64,000 nt of DNA from Streptomyces sulfonofaciens (GTDB lineage: Bacteria > Actinomycetota > Actinomycetes > Streptomycetales > Streptomycetaceae): positions 600,754 to 664,753 of the forward strand of contig NZ_BNCD01000002.1 of the NCBI RefSeq assembly GCF_014656295.1, given 5' to 3'. How positions within the stretch are numbered: the stretch's first letter is position 1; the number at the start of each line of letters is the position of its first letter. The position numbers and the translations under genes were made by a program. Under the pieces are notes generated by a model. The model did no database searches. It was not told the DNA's origin and saw only the letters and a program-made list of their open reading frames with translations. This document shows, piece by piece, positions 7,903-16,140 of this stretch.

Positions 7903-8418
7903 TCAGCCGATGTTCACATCGACGCAGGAGTAGAACGCGTTGGCGGTGTCGGCGATGTTCCACACCGCGAGCACCTTCTGGTGGCCGCGCAGGCCGCCGA
8001 AGTTCACCTGGTGGGTGGTGGTGTCACCGGGCTGCTGGTTGTTGCCGCCGAACTCGGCGATCTTGGTGCCGCCCACGAAGTACTGCCAGTTGCTGGTGGC
8101 GTGCCGCGCGGTGTACTTCCAACTGAAGGTGGCCGTGCTCCCGACGTTGGTGACGATCCAGCCCTTGTTGTTGTCGTCCAGGTCCGAGAACCGGGAAATT
8201 CCGGCGCTGCAACTGGTCAGGCCCTTGGGACCCTCGACGCTCTGGGGCTCGTACTTGATGTCACCGCAGTTCACCACACCCGCGGCACACTGCGCCTGCC
8301 TGCTCGGCGGCTGGGAGATGTAGCCGTGCGCACTCGCGGCACCCGAGGGGAGGCTGACCGCGATGACCGGGGCGAGTGCCGCGCCGACGAGCGCGGCCAG
8401 CTTTCTCTTTGCGTGCAT
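7903..8418 (-). CDS. Chitin-active lytic polysaccharide monooxygenase (AA10)
   Basis: A 171-residue secreted copper enzyme. After a 30-residue signal peptide ending ASA, the mature protein begins with His31 (HGYISQPPSRQ). With His106 in TARHATSNWQYF this forms the histidine brace that binds copper. NAFYSCVDVNI near the C-terminus supplies the axial aromatic residue. Paired cysteines are present at QC, NC, SC and SC. It oxidatively cleaves crystalline chitin and boosts chitinases. It has no extra binding module, as in the small streptomycete CHB-type proteins. Its promoter has a DasR-like site, which would tie expression to N-acetylglucosamine/glucosamine-6-phosphate. Confidence 0.95.
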   Translation of the reverse strand: MHAKRKLAALVGAALAPVIAVSLPSGAASAHGYISQPPSRQAQCAAGVVNCGDIKYEPQSVEGPKGLTSCSAGISRFSDLDDNNKGWIVTNVGSTATFSWKYTARHATSNWQYFVGGTKIAEFGGNNQQPGDTTTHQVNFGGLRGHQKVLAVWNIADTANAFYSCVDVNIG

Positions 8419-8824
8419 GCGTACTCCTTCACATCAGGTCTTCCCGCCCGAATGCGTCATGGGGGTACCGGAGAGCATTCGGCAGGCCGGCCTCTCGAGT
8501 TGTGGGGCCAAGAGGCGCGAAGGGACGGCGGCACAAACCGTGACCGCCACCGCACAGGGGACACGCGAGGCGGAGCAGGTCCTGCTGCTTGGACTAGACC
8601 ATACAGCTCGACGCGTACCCGTCAAGAGAGTGCGGAGAACGGCGCAGCGGGCCCCGGGGACGGGCCGTGGGCGCCCGGGTGCGGATCCGCTGAGCAGGGA
8701 GGAGGTCCTGCGGTGGAAGAAGCGGGTGGGGTGCGGAACAGGGTGCGCATCACGGACTGATGGGGCGTCAGAAGTTCACATCGTTGGTCGATCGCTTATT
8801 ATCGGCCGTTTGAATCGGCCGGAA
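8419..8824. other. 406-bp intergenic region
   Basis: It holds the LPMO promoter/dre (8588-8625) and a long leader of about 180 nt before the LPMO start. An AT-richer patch at 8770-8815 contains two copies of ATCGGCCG just after the stop of the DinB gene, which may act as its terminator. I see no coding sequence in it. Confidence 0.5.
8588..8625 (-). promoter_or_regulatory. Promoter overlapped by a DasR-responsive element (dre)
   Basis: On the minus strand TATGGTCTAGTCCAAG (8603-8588) matches the dre core TGGTCTAGACCA at 11 of 12 positions. TTGACG (8625-8620), a 16-bp spacer and TATGGT (8603-8598) form a vegetative-type promoter whose -10 overlaps the site. DasR bound here would repress the LPMO gene, about 180 bp downstream, until amino-sugar phosphates accumulate. 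Confidence 0.65.
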
Positions 8825-9331
8825 TCAGACCCCGACGGTGCCGTCGATGGCCTCGCGGAGGAAGTCGGCGTGGCCGTTGTGGCGTGCGTACTCGTGGATG
8901 AGGTGCAGCATCACCAGGCGCAGGGAGACGTCCTCGCCCCACCGTTCGCAGTGCACCACCAGGTCGAGGGAGTCCGCGGCGGCCTCGATGGCTCGGGCCC
9001 GCTCGACCTCCGCCTGCCAGGCGTCGAACGCCTCGGGGCCGGTGGCCCCGCGAGCGTCGTACGCCGCCTGGAAGTCGCCCTCCTCGGACCAGACGAGGGG
9101 GATGTCCTCGCCGTTCACCACACGGCGGAACCAGGTGCGTTCCACCTCCGCCATGTGCCGCACCAGGCCGAGCAGGGAGAGCGTCGACGGCGGCATCGAC
9201 TGCCGGCCCAGCTCCTCGTCGCCGAGGCCCTCGCACTTCAGGGCGAGTGTCGCGCGGTGGAAGTCGAGGAATGCGCGGAGCATCTCGCGCTCTCCCGCGA
9301 CGGAGGGAGGGCCGATCCGTTCCATGGTCAT
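8825..9331 (-). CDS. DinB/DUF664 family protein
   Basis: A 168-residue four-helix-bundle protein of the DinB superfamily. His59 (LVRHMAEVERTWF) and the C-terminal HLIHEYARHNGHADFLRE supply the three histidines that bind a metal in this fold. Members in actinobacteria include mycothiol-dependent S-transferases and isomerases; the role here is inferred only at that level. The start at ATG 9331 follows GAGAGGAAG. It is 13 bp from the stop of the upstream MEDS-STAS gene on the same strand, so the two are probably cotranscribed. Confidence 0.8.
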   Translation of the reverse strand: MTMERIGPPSVAGEREMLRAFLDFHRATLALKCEGLGDEELGRQSMPPSTLSLLGLVRHMAEVERTWFRRVVNGEDIPLVWSEEGDFQAAYDARGATGPEAFDAWQAEVERARAIEAAADSLDLVVHCERWGEDVSLRLVMLHLIHEYARHNGHADFLREAIDGTVGV

Positions 9332-9344
9332 CCGTGTCTTCCTC

Positions 9345-10481
9345 TCACCGCTGCCGCACGTCCCGGGGACGATATCCGACCGGCGGTCCGGCGTGGAAAC
9401 CGTTTTCGCGACGGCCGCCGCCGGGTGGCCACCGGGCGGGTGCCGTGGCGGTGCGGGCGTCAGCGGGGAGGGTGTCCACGGCGGAGCGGTCGGCGCCGAG
9501 GCGGAACAGCAGGGCGGCGTCGCGGGCCGTGCACCGCACCCTGACGTCCCCTTGGCCGGCGCCCGGGTCCAGCGCCTCCACGAGGTCGGCGGCGCATTCG
9601 CCGCCGAGGAACGTCAGTCCTGTCAGGTCGACGGTCAGCCGCGTGCCCGGCGCCGCGCCGGACAGCCCCGTTCGCAGGGCTCGGCGAAAGCACCCGCGGG
9701 TGGCGATGTCCGCCTCTCCGATCAGGCGCAGGGCCCCGGGGTCGTGCAGTGCGTGCAACTGGCCGAGGCCCGAGAGCAGGTTGCGGGGATGGGCCTCGCA
9801 CAGGGTGTCGAGGACGCCGGTGGGGAAGTCGCGGCGGTGGTAGGCGCAGATCTCGCTGTAGAAGCGGTCGGTGAAGAGGTGGTCGGCGCGCCGCTCCCGG
9901 TCCCTCAGCTCCTCGACACCGGTGTCCAGGTCCGCGGCCCAGCCCATGTCGACGTAGGCGCGCAGGCCGGCGTACCCCTCGCGGCGGGCCGCCCCGGCCT
10001 GCTCCCGGATGCGCTGCCACTGCCGCTCCGCGGTGAAGCGCCCGCCGTGGCCGAGCAGTTCCCGCATGCTGGTCAGACGGAGCTGGCCGGAGGTGCGGCC
10101 GGTGGCGAGCAGCAGCCCGGGCGCCTGCTGGAGGCGGGCCCACACCATCGGCTCGGTGAGGCCGGGCGGGGGCAGGACGAGGACCTTCTCGCCGCGGGCC
10201 AGGCCCGACCAGATGAAGGCGGACAGCACGTCCCAGCCGTCCGTCCCCGCGCCGGGGGATGCGCCGCCCTCCCGGGGGTCGGTGCCGCGCGCTTGGCCGT
10301 AGCAGAGGAACGCGTGGTCTCCGGGGCGCATCTGCTGCACCGCAAGGGTCCCGGTATGCCGCTGTCCAACGACCACGCTCCACCGCTCTCTTCGTGCCAC
10401 CGACCGCGCTCGTCCCCCGGTTTTCGAGGGTATGCCCTCACCCGCCCCGGTCTTGGGGCTTTGCCGGGGAGCGGTCGACAC
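9345..10481 (-). CDS. MEDS domain plus STAS domain regulator
   Basis: A protein of up to 378 residues. The MEDS domain (GDHAFLCYG … SGLARGEKVLVL … EQAGAARREGYAGLRAYVDM) occupies about 45-220. A STAS domain (RLTVDLTGLTFLGGECAADLVEAL) follows at about 240-330. In streptomycetes such proteins act in partner-switching networks with anti-sigma factors, or as sensory modules. The STAS phosphorylation serine position reads FLGGECAADL, so no canonical serine is obvious there and it may not be a phosphorylatable antagonist. The start is uncertain: GTG 10481 gives the full frame, while a shorter product starting near 10376 or at ATG 10331 would still keep both domains. Confidence 0.75.
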   Translation of the reverse strand: MSTAPRQSPKTGAGEGIPSKTGGRARSVARRERWSVVVGQRHTGTLAVQQMRPGDHAFLCYGQARGTDPREGGASPGAGTDGWDVLSAFIWSGLARGEKVLVLPPPGLTEPMVWARLQQAPGLLLATGRTSGQLRLTSMRELLGHGGRFTAERQWQRIREQAGAARREGYAGLRAYVDMGWAADLDTGVEELRDRERRADHLFTDRFYSEICAYHRRDFPTGVLDTLCEAHPRNLLSGLGQLHALHDPGALRLIGEADIATRGCFRRALRTGLSGAAPGTRLTVDLTGLTFLGGECAADLVEALDPGAGQGDVRVRCTARDAALLFRLGADRSAVDTLPADARTATAPARWPPGGGRRENGFHAGPPVGYRPRDVRQR

Positions 10482-10600
10482 CAGACACGATCGGTTGGTG
10501 TGTGATGCCGGGGGAGGCGACTTCGATCAACTCCGGACGCACCGTGCCCGACTGCGCCAGCACGTCGGCCGGTCCGCACCGCGGCGAACCGGCCGATGCC

Positions 10601-10630
10601 GACCGCCGTCCCCGGGTGAGGACGGCGGTC
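10601..10630. terminator. Terminator hairpin after the SPW gene
   Basis: GACCGCCGTCC (10601-10611) and GGACGGCGGTC (10620-10630) form a perfect 11-bp stem with an 8-nt loop, about 95 bp past the SPW stop. Confidence 0.65.
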
Positions 10631-10724
10631 CGGTGTGTTGGGCAGCGCCCTGCGCCGCTGCGTCCGGTGTGGCCCGGCGCCGGCAGCGAGGGCTGGTCAT
10701 GCCCCCTTCCCTCGTGCCGCCGGC

Positions 10725-11174
10725 CTAAGCGGATGCGCGTGGGCTGCTTTTGGCTTTCGCCGCTGCAGCCGCACACAAGAGCCCCAATGCCACGGTCAGG
10801 CCGCCCAGGACGGCGTTGTTGGCGATGACGCCCGCGTCGGGATTGGTGCCCACGATCCACGGCGAGATGATGAGCCACACGCCGATGGCGCTCATGGCCC
10901 AGCTCAGCCCGTACATCCTGGCCGGGGTCACGGTGAACCCCAGGGCCAGCAGGCCGATGGCGATGCCGATGATCACGTTGTGCACCACCAGGAACGACTG
11001 GTTCGTGGTGAAGTGCACCACCCAGGGCGAGACGGCGCAGTAGAGGCCGATGAGGAACACCGGCGCATCCATCAGTACGACGTCACGTCCACCGAGTACC
11101 CGGGCGTATCGTGCCCTCATTTCGTCCACATCGGGGTGACTTGTGATGTCACCCCTGTGGTGAACTTCGGCCAT
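10725..11174 (-). CDS. SPW-repeat membrane protein
   Basis: A 149-residue integral membrane protein with four hydrophobic segments and two copies of the SPW motif (AVSPWVVHF, IISPWIVGT) that define the family. The hydrophilic N-terminus (about 25 residues) precedes the first membrane segment. Function is unknown; relatives are often stress-induced in streptomycetes. The ATG at 11174 follows GTGAGGAG by 9 bp. Its upstream region (about 11180-11315) is the most AT-rich stretch of this part of the window, so a promoter of an alternative sigma factor is likely, but I could not fit a clear consensus. Confidence 0.85.
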   Translation of the reverse strand: MAEVHHRGDITSHPDVDEMRARYARVLGGRDVVLMDAPVFLIGLYCAVSPWVVHFTTNQSFLVVHNVIIGIAIGLLALGFTVTPARMYGLSWAMSAIGVWLIISPWIVGTNPDAGVIANNAVLGGLTVALGLLCAAAAAKAKSSPRASA

Positions 11175-11317
11175 AGGACTCGACTCCTCACTGTACGAAG
11201 TCCGACCGAACTCACTGCCACGATTAGTGGCTGTTTATCCCATTCTGCCCTTATTTTCGGTTTATGTGTAGGGGGTCGGGTGATCCTTTTTTGTGGATCC
11301 ATGCTGCGACCGGGCCG

Positions 11318-12199
11318 TCAGCGGGCGAGGCGGGGCAGTAGTGAGGAGGCCGCGGTGATGCCGAGCAGCGCCGCGAGTACCAGGACCGCGTAATCCGCGC
11401 CAAGGTGCGAGGGGGTGCCGAGCAGCAGGCCGCGCAGCGCGTCGACCTGGTAGCTCAATGGGTTGATCTTGCTGATGGCCTGTAGCCAGCCGGGCATCAC
11501 GCCCACCGGGTACAGGGCGTTGGAGCCGAAGAACAGCGGCATCGTGATGGCCTGTCCGATGCCCATCAACCGGTCGCGGGTCAGCACGATCCCGGCGATG
11601 GACATCGACAGGCACGAGAAGAACGCGGAGCCCAGGATCACGGCGACCGCCACGCCCAGCAGCCTCAGCGGGTCCCATGTCAGCGCCACGCCCAGGAGTG
11701 CAGCGATGACGACGACCACGACCGCCTGGATGAGCGCCTTCACACCGGCCGCGAACGCCTTGCCGGTGATCAGCGCGGACCGGGGGGTGGGCGTCACCAG
11801 CAGTTTGGTGAGGATACCGGCGTCGCGCTCCCAGATGATCATGATGCCGTAGAAGATCGCGATGAACATCGCCGACTGGGCGATGATGCCGGGCGCGAGG
11901 TAGTCGAGGTAGGGGACGTCACCGGTGGGTATCGCGCGGATGCGGGTGAAGGTCTCGCCGAAGATCAGCAGCCACAGGGCGGGCTGGATGGCGCGAGTGT
12001 AGAGCTCGGTGCGGTCGTGCCGCAGCTTCTGCAGCTCGACCGCGCACATCGCGGCGACCCGTGCGGGCAGCACCCGCCATCCGGCGCGCGCCGCGGGCGG
12101 GGTCACCAGCAGGTCGAGGGGCCGGGGAGCGCCGGAAGCCCGGGCGGTGGAGTGCGGGTCAGCCGACGCGTGAGGCGGTGCGGCGGGTGCTTCGGACAT
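11318..12199 (-). CDS. ABC-2 type drug export permease
   Basis: A 293-residue permease of the DrrB/ABC-2 family with a hydrophilic N-terminus of about 50 residues and six predicted membrane segments. The conserved patch …FGSNALYPVGVMPGWLQAISKINPLSYQVDALRG… lies near the C-terminus. ATG 12199 has GGAG 9 bp upstream and overlaps the ATPase gene by 41 bp. With the ATPase and MarR regulator just upstream it forms an efflux operon for a lipophilic compound. The substrate is unknown. Confidence 0.9.
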   Translation of the reverse strand: MSEAPAAPPHASADPHSTARASGAPRPLDLLVTPPAARAGWRVLPARVAAMCAVELQKLRHDRTELYTRAIQPALWLLIFGETFTRIRAIPTGDVPYLDYLAPGIIAQSAMFIAIFYGIMIIWERDAGILTKLLVTPTPRSALITGKAFAAGVKALIQAVVVVVIAALLGVALTWDPLRLLGVAVAVILGSAFFSCLSMSIAGIVLTRDRLMGIGQAITMPLFFGSNALYPVGVMPGWLQAISKINPLSYQVDALRGLLLGTPSHLGADYAVLVLAALLGITAASSLLPRLAR

Positions 12200-13352
12200 C
12201 GCGGAAGTCTCCTGACTCGTCGAGGCCGCTGCCGGCGACGTCCCGGAAGACGTCCTCCAGCGTCGGGTTCGCGGGGGTCTCGCCGGTCGCCGCCCGGCGG
12301 GCACGCAGATCGGACCTGAGCTCGTCGGGGGTGCCCAGCGCGCGGATCCGGCCCCGGTGCATCAGGGCGACCCGGTCGCAGTACTGGTCGGCCTCGTCCA
12401 TGTAGTGCGTGGTCACCAGTACGGTCATGCCGGTGGCGTTCCGCACGGCGTTGATGTGCTCCCACACGCTGGTGCGGGCGATCGGGTCGAGTCCGATCGT
12501 GGGCTCGTCGAGTATCAGCAGGCGCGGCGCGCTGACCAGCGCCTGGGCGAGTTCGAGTCGGCGGATCATACCGCCCGAGTAGGTCTTGGCCATTCGGTCG
12601 GCCGCGTCGGAGAGATCGACGGCTTCCAGCGCCTGGCTGACCCGGGCCGCGCGCTCCCGCCGGGAGACGTCGAACACCCGAGCGAAGAGGGCGACGTTCT
12701 CCCGGCCGGTGAGGCCGGAGTCCGCGGACAGTTGCTGGGGCACGTAACCCAGCAGCCTGCGCACCGCCATCCGCTCCCGGGCCGCGTCGTGCCCGAAGAT
12801 CCTTACCGTGCCCGCGGACACCGGCAGCAGGGTGGTGAGGCAGCGGATCGCCGTGGTCTTGCCCGCGCCGTTCGGCCCGAGGAGGCCGAAGACCTCGCCC
12901 GCGGCCACCGCCAGGTCCAGGCCGTCGACGGCCTTCGTCGTCCCGAAGGTGTAGTCGAGCCCCGTGCAGGCGACGGCGTCCGTCCCGGCGCCTTCGGGTG
13001 CACGGCGCCCGCGGGCGGGCTGCTCGGCCGTGGGGTCGGCCCTGGCGTCGGTCGTCGCGTCGGCCGCGGGGTGCGTCCCGGAGGTGCGGGACGGCGCCTC
13101 GTCGTGGGCGGGGGGCGCCGGTGTCCCGCCGTCGTGGGCGGTGCCTCGCGGAACCGGGTCCTCGGGGGCGGTGCGTGCCGGGGTGGCGCCGCCGGTCGTG
13201 CGCGGCGCGGCACGGGACGCCGGGGGTGCGCTGCCCTCCGCCCCGCCTGACGGAGCGTCCGGGGCGCCGGACGGTGCCGCTGGTGAACCGGAGCCGCCCG
13301 TCCCCGGCGTGTCGGCCGTGTTCTGCATGTCCGTCTCCGGTGTGTCGGTCAT
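12159..13352 (-). CDS. DrrA-like ABC transporter ATP-binding protein with long low-complexity N-terminus
   Basis: A 397-residue protein. From about residue 128 it is a standard daunorubicin-resistance-type ATPase: Walker A GPNGAGKTT (159-167), signature YSGGM, Walker B LLILDEP, and the C-terminal extension …NPTLEDVFRDVAG. Residues 1-125 are an unusual Pro/Ala/Gly/Thr/Glu-rich disordered stretch with no counterpart in typical 310-330 residue relatives. The start ATG overlaps the MarR stop (ATGA at 13349-13352) and has GGAGG upstream, so the extension is probably translated. It energises the adjacent permease. Confidence 0.9.
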   Translation of the reverse strand: MTDTPETDMQNTADTPGTGGSGSPAAPSGAPDAPSGGAEGSAPPASRAAPRTTGGATPARTAPEDPVPRGTAHDGGTPAPPAHDEAPSRTSGTHPAADATTDARADPTAEQPARGRRAPEGAGTDAVACTGLDYTFGTTKAVDGLDLAVAAGEVFGLLGPNGAGKTTAIRCLTTLLPVSAGTVRIFGHDAARERMAVRRLLGYVPQQLSADSGLTGRENVALFARVFDVSRRERAARVSQALEAVDLSDAADRMAKTYSGGMIRRLELAQALVSAPRLLILDEPTIGLDPIARTSVWEHINAVRNATGMTVLVTTHYMDEADQYCDRVALMHRGRIRALGTPDELRSDLRARRAATGETPANPTLEDVFRDVAGSGLDESGDFRDVRSTRRTASRVG

Positions 13353-13804
13353 GGGCCCTCCACTTCCTCGTGCAGGTTCTGGGCGAGTCTGCGCAGTGCG
13401 GGGACGGCGGCGGCGAGGGCCGCGCGGTCGGCCTCGCTCAGCCGTGCCACCTGCCCGCGGACGAGGGCGCTGCGCCGCGCCTGCCAGTCCCGCAGCCGTG
13501 ACTCGGCGGCGGGCGTGGGCCGCAGCAGTGCGGAACGGCGGTCCTCGGGATCGGTCTCGCGGATCAGGTAACCCGCCTTGCCGAGCTGGTTGACCAGCGT
13601 GGAGACCGAATTGCCCGCCAGATACAGCTCCTTGGCCGCCGCCGACACGCGGATGCCGGGCCGGGCGACGACCAGCCGCAGCAGTTCGACCTGCGCACCG
13701 CGCAGCCGGGGCTCGGCCATGGTGCTGCGCACCCGCCGTCGGATCAGCCGCTGGATCCCGGCCAGCGCATCGGCCAGTGCGTCCGCAAGGTCTTCTCGGG
13801 CCAT
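13349..13804 (-). CDS. MarR family transcriptional regulator
   Basis: A 151-residue winged-helix protein. The recognition segment SAAAKELYLAGNSVSTLVNQLGKAGYL, followed by DPEDRRSALLRPTPA, is the MarR DNA-binding helix and wing (DxRS). It is first in the operon with the ABC ATPase and permease, so it probably represses the pump and is released by the pump's substrate. The ATG at 13804 has only a short leader; a putative operator lies immediately upstream. Confidence 0.9.
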   Translation of the reverse strand: MAREDLADALADALAGIQRLIRRRVRSTMAEPRLRGAQVELLRLVVARPGIRVSAAAKELYLAGNSVSTLVNQLGKAGYLIRETDPEDRRSALLRPTPAAESRLRDWQARRSALVRGQVARLSEADRAALAAAVPALRRLAQNLHEEVEGP

Positions 13805-13814
13805 ACGAAAAGGT

Positions 13815-13840
13815 TAGCTCTGACAAAGAGATATTGGCTA
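13815..13840. promoter_or_regulatory. Candidate operator before the MarR-ABC operon
   Basis: In an AT-rich pocket, CTCT-gacaa-AGAG (13818-13821, 13827-13830) is flanked by TAGC/GCTA (13815-13818, 13837-13840). It sits 11-36 bp upstream of the MarR start, the usual place for autoregulation. The read is by symmetry only. Confidence 0.35.
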
Positions 13841-13982
13841 CGGGTCGCCCGCGGGTCCGGCGCGCCTGGGCGGGCCCCCACCCGGCCCGCCCTCGGCCTG
13901 GAGAGGAAGCCGGACCGCGGGGGAGCCGGGTCAGGAGGTCGGGACGGCGGGGCGGGTGGTGGGCGTCAGTGGGCGGTGGGCG

Positions 13983-14046
13983 GTGGGCGGGGGCGCGCCG
14001 GGCACCGGGCGGCGCGCCGCCGATGACAAGGGGCGCCCCCGCCCAC
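13983..14046. repeat. Nested inverted repeat with 14-bp arms
   Basis: GTGGGCGGGGGCGC (13983-13996) pairs exactly with 14033-14046, and the 36-bp interior contains GGCGCGCC-like palindromes. Short GGTGGGC tandem units precede it (about 13950-13990). The whole 13841-14196 gap is otherwise noncoding. Confidence 0.6.
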
Positions 14047-14196
14047 GAGGGGCACTGCCGATGACCAGGGCACCGCTCCGCTCGCGCCCGCCGCACGGTG
14101 CCGTTCCGCACGCCCGCCGCACGCCCACCGAACGGTCACCTACGGACGCGCGCAGGTCACGCCTGCCGGAGCCCGAGCCGGGGGTCGAGCCCGTAC

Positions 14197-14223
14197 CGGG
14201 CCCCGTGGGCGTCACGGGGCCCG
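14197..14223. terminator. Terminator after the dehydrogenase gene
   Basis: A perfect 11-bp stem (14197-14207, 14213-14223) with a 5-nt loop, about 40 bp past the stop on the minus strand. Confidence 0.7.
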
Positions 14224-14263
14224 GGGCCCGCGGTGTGCCGCCGCCGGGTGCCCCGAGGGGGCC

Positions 14264-15295
14264 TCACTCCTTGGCCACCACGATCTTGCCGACCATGGTG
14301 GAACCCTCCACCGCCCGGTGCGCCTCGCGCAGCGTCTCCGGTGTGATGGGGGTGAGCTTCCTGGTGAGCGTCGACTTCAGGACGCCCGCGTCGAACAGGC
14401 GGGCCGCCTCGTCGAGGATCTCCCGCTGGGCGGTGCTCTCCGGATCGAACAGCGGACGGGTGAACATCAGCTCCCAGTGCCACGTCTGGCTCTTGGCCTT
14501 CAGCGGAAGGGTGTCCAGGCCGGCCGGTTCGTCGATCGCGACCACCTGGCCGTGCACCGCCATCACGTCCGCGTACGTCTGCACGTTGCCCAGGGAGAAC
14601 GGTGAGAGGATGCGGTTCACACCGCCCGGCGCCACCTTGCGCAGGTCGTCGCGGAGGGCGTGGTGGTTCACCACGTGGTGCGCGCCCAGCGACTCGGCCC
14701 AGGCGGCGGACTCCTCGCGGGAGGCCGTCGCGATGACGGTGGCGCCGGTGAGCTGCCGGGCGAGCTGGATCGCCATGGAGCCGACCCCGCCGGCGCCGGC
14801 CATCACCAGTACGGTGTCCGTGCTGTCCTTGCGCAGGGCCATCCGCTCGAACAGCGACTCCCACGCGGTGAGGGTGGTCAGCGGCACCGCGGCCGCCGCC
14901 GCGAAGTCCAGCGACCGAGGCTTGTGCCCGGTGATGCGCTCGTCGACGAGATGGTGGTCCGCATTGGCGCCGTTGCGTGCGATGGAACCCGCGTAGTAGA
15001 CCTCGTCGCCCACGGAGAAGGCACTGACCTCGGAGCCGATCGCCACCACGACGCCGGCCGCGTCGAAGCCCAGGACCTTGGGCGCCTCGGCGGCGCCGAA
15101 CGCGGTGCGCACCTTGATGTCGACCGGGTTCACCGAGACCGCCCTGACCTCGACCAGCAGATCGTGCGGGCCGGGCGCGGGAAGCGCGATGTCGACGGCG
15201 GCGAACGAACTGTCCGCGTCGACAGGTCCCGCGGAGAGCGCGGCGATGGCGCGGGTGGTGGTGGGGAGATCGGATACCGAGCTGTGTGTGGTCAT
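14264..15295 (-). CDS. Zinc-type medium-chain dehydrogenase/quinone reductase family protein
   Basis: A 343-residue MDR superfamily oxidoreductase with the N-terminal GroES-like fold (VRAVSVNPVDIKVRT, VLGFDAAGVVVAIG). The Rossmann domain has AGAGGVGSMAIQLARQL as dinucleotide motif. The cysteine/histidine ligands of zinc alcohol dehydrogenases are missing, so despite the usual zinc-binding family name it resembles quinone/enone reductases that use NADPH. It is a single gene with a terminator behind it and the divergent toxin-antitoxin pair on the other side. Confidence 0.85.
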   Translation of the reverse strand: MTTHSSVSDLPTTTRAIAALSAGPVDADSSFAAVDIALPAPGPHDLLVEVRAVSVNPVDIKVRTAFGAAEAPKVLGFDAAGVVVAIGSEVSAFSVGDEVYYAGSIARNGANADHHLVDERITGHKPRSLDFAAAAAVPLTTLTAWESLFERMALRKDSTDTVLVMAGAGGVGSMAIQLARQLTGATVIATASREESAAWAESLGAHHVVNHHALRDDLRKVAPGGVNRILSPFSLGNVQTYADVMAVHGQVVAIDEPAGLDTLPLKAKSQTWHWELMFTRPLFDPESTAQREILDEAARLFDAGVLKSTLTRKLTPITPETLREAHRAVEGSTMVGKIVVAKE

Positions 15296-15434
15296 GGCCG
15301 CACGCTACGGCAGTGCCTCCGGCCGGCCCCGTGGCGCCTCCCCCGTTTCCGTGCTTCCGTGTGCGACCGTCTGCGCTCCCACGTGCGGCGGGAGGGTCGT
15401 TCCCCGGGTGGCACCAGGTTGGTACCGTGAGGGT

Positions 15435-15677
15435 ATGCCATCCCTGAATGTGTCGTTCACCGACGAGGAACTGGAGGGGGTCCGTGCGGCGGCAGCCGCC
15501 GAGGGGAAGAGCCTGAAGCAGTATCTGCACGATCTCGGTGTGCGCGAGCACCAGCGGAAGCAGTTCGTGGCGGGCGCGCTCGCCTGGGGCGAGAAGCTGA
15601 GCGCCGAGTTCGACGAGGCGTTCCCCGACGAGCTGCCACCCTCGCGGCGAGGTGGCCGGGGAGCCGCGGTCGCCTGA
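15435..15677 (+). CDS. Ribbon-helix-helix antitoxin-like protein
   Basis: An 80-residue protein. Residues 1-40 (SLNVSFTDEELEGVRAAAAAEGKSLKQYLHDLG) are a typical RHH DNA-binding fold: beta strand, helix, helix. The acidic C-terminal tail would bind a partner. ATG 15435 follows GAGGG. Its stop overlaps the start of the next gene (TGATG, shared A at 15677), so the two are translationally coupled. It would be the antitoxin and operon repressor of a type II pair. Confidence 0.85.
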   Translation: MPSLNVSFTDEELEGVRAAAAAEGKSLKQYLHDLGVREHQRKQFVAGALAWGEKLSAEFDEAFPDELPPSRRGGRGAAVA

Positions 15678-16051
15678 TGCCCCTCTACATCGACGTGTCA
15701 TGGCTTCTCGACGTCCAGGAGCGTGCCATGCCCGAGGACGTGTCGGTCGCCGACTACTCCGCACTGGTCGCCGCCGTCGCCCGCCACAAGACGAAGATGC
15801 CGACGCTCGCCGCCTCCGACCCGGACGCGGCCTGGCGCGCCGCGGCGCTCCTGCACGCCATCGTGCGCCTGGAGCCGCTGCCCCACCTGAACTCCCTCTA
15901 CGCCGCCCTGGTCGCCGCCCAGTACATGGGCCAGTCGGGCGAGGGCGTCGACCCGCCCTACGGGGCCCTGTCGGGCCTGGTGCGCAAGGTGCGCGACGGC
16001 GACGCAGACGTCTACTCGGCCGCGGAACAACTCCGCACCTGGCGGATATAG
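15677..16051 (+). CDS. Doc/Fic-fold toxin-like protein with degenerate Fic motif
   Basis: A 124-residue protein that starts MPLYIDVSWLLDVQERAM and is mostly helical, like the actinobacterial Doc-type toxin family. Where Fic/Doc proteins have the HxFx(D/E)GN catalytic loop after a helix ending LLH, this protein reads LLHAIVRLEPLPHLNSLY. The catalytic histidine and the acidic residue are gone and only an asparagine remains. It could be an inactive or mechanistically different relative. It ends close to a tandem repeat and terminator. Confidence 0.7.
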   Translation: MPLYIDVSWLLDVQERAMPEDVSVADYSALVAAVARHKTKMPTLAASDPDAAWRAAALLHAIVRLEPLPHLNSLYAALVAAQYMGQSGEGVDPPYGALSGLVRKVRDGDADVYSAAEQLRTWRI

Positions 16052-16091
16052 CGACGACCCCGGCCCACGGAGAACCAACCGGTACGGCTTC

Positions 16092-16136
16092 CTCGGAGCC
16101 CTCGGAGCCCTCGGAGCCCTCGGAGCCCTCGGAGCC
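16092..16136. repeat. Five exact tandem copies of CTCGGAGCC
   Basis: The 9-bp unit repeats from 16092 to 16136 without interruption in the short gap between convergent genes. It is probably a slippage-prone microsatellite, noncoding. Confidence 0.85.
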
Positions 16137-16140
16137 CTCC

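Noticed and set aside
14197..14223. GC-rich inverted repeat as an operator for the dehydrogenase gene
   Set aside because: It is downstream of that gene's stop on the minus strand, so a terminator is the simpler reading.
16092..16136. Tandem 9-bp repeat as a CRISPR-like or coding repeat
   Set aside because: Units are contiguous with no spacers and the frames crossing it have no start or ribosome binding site.
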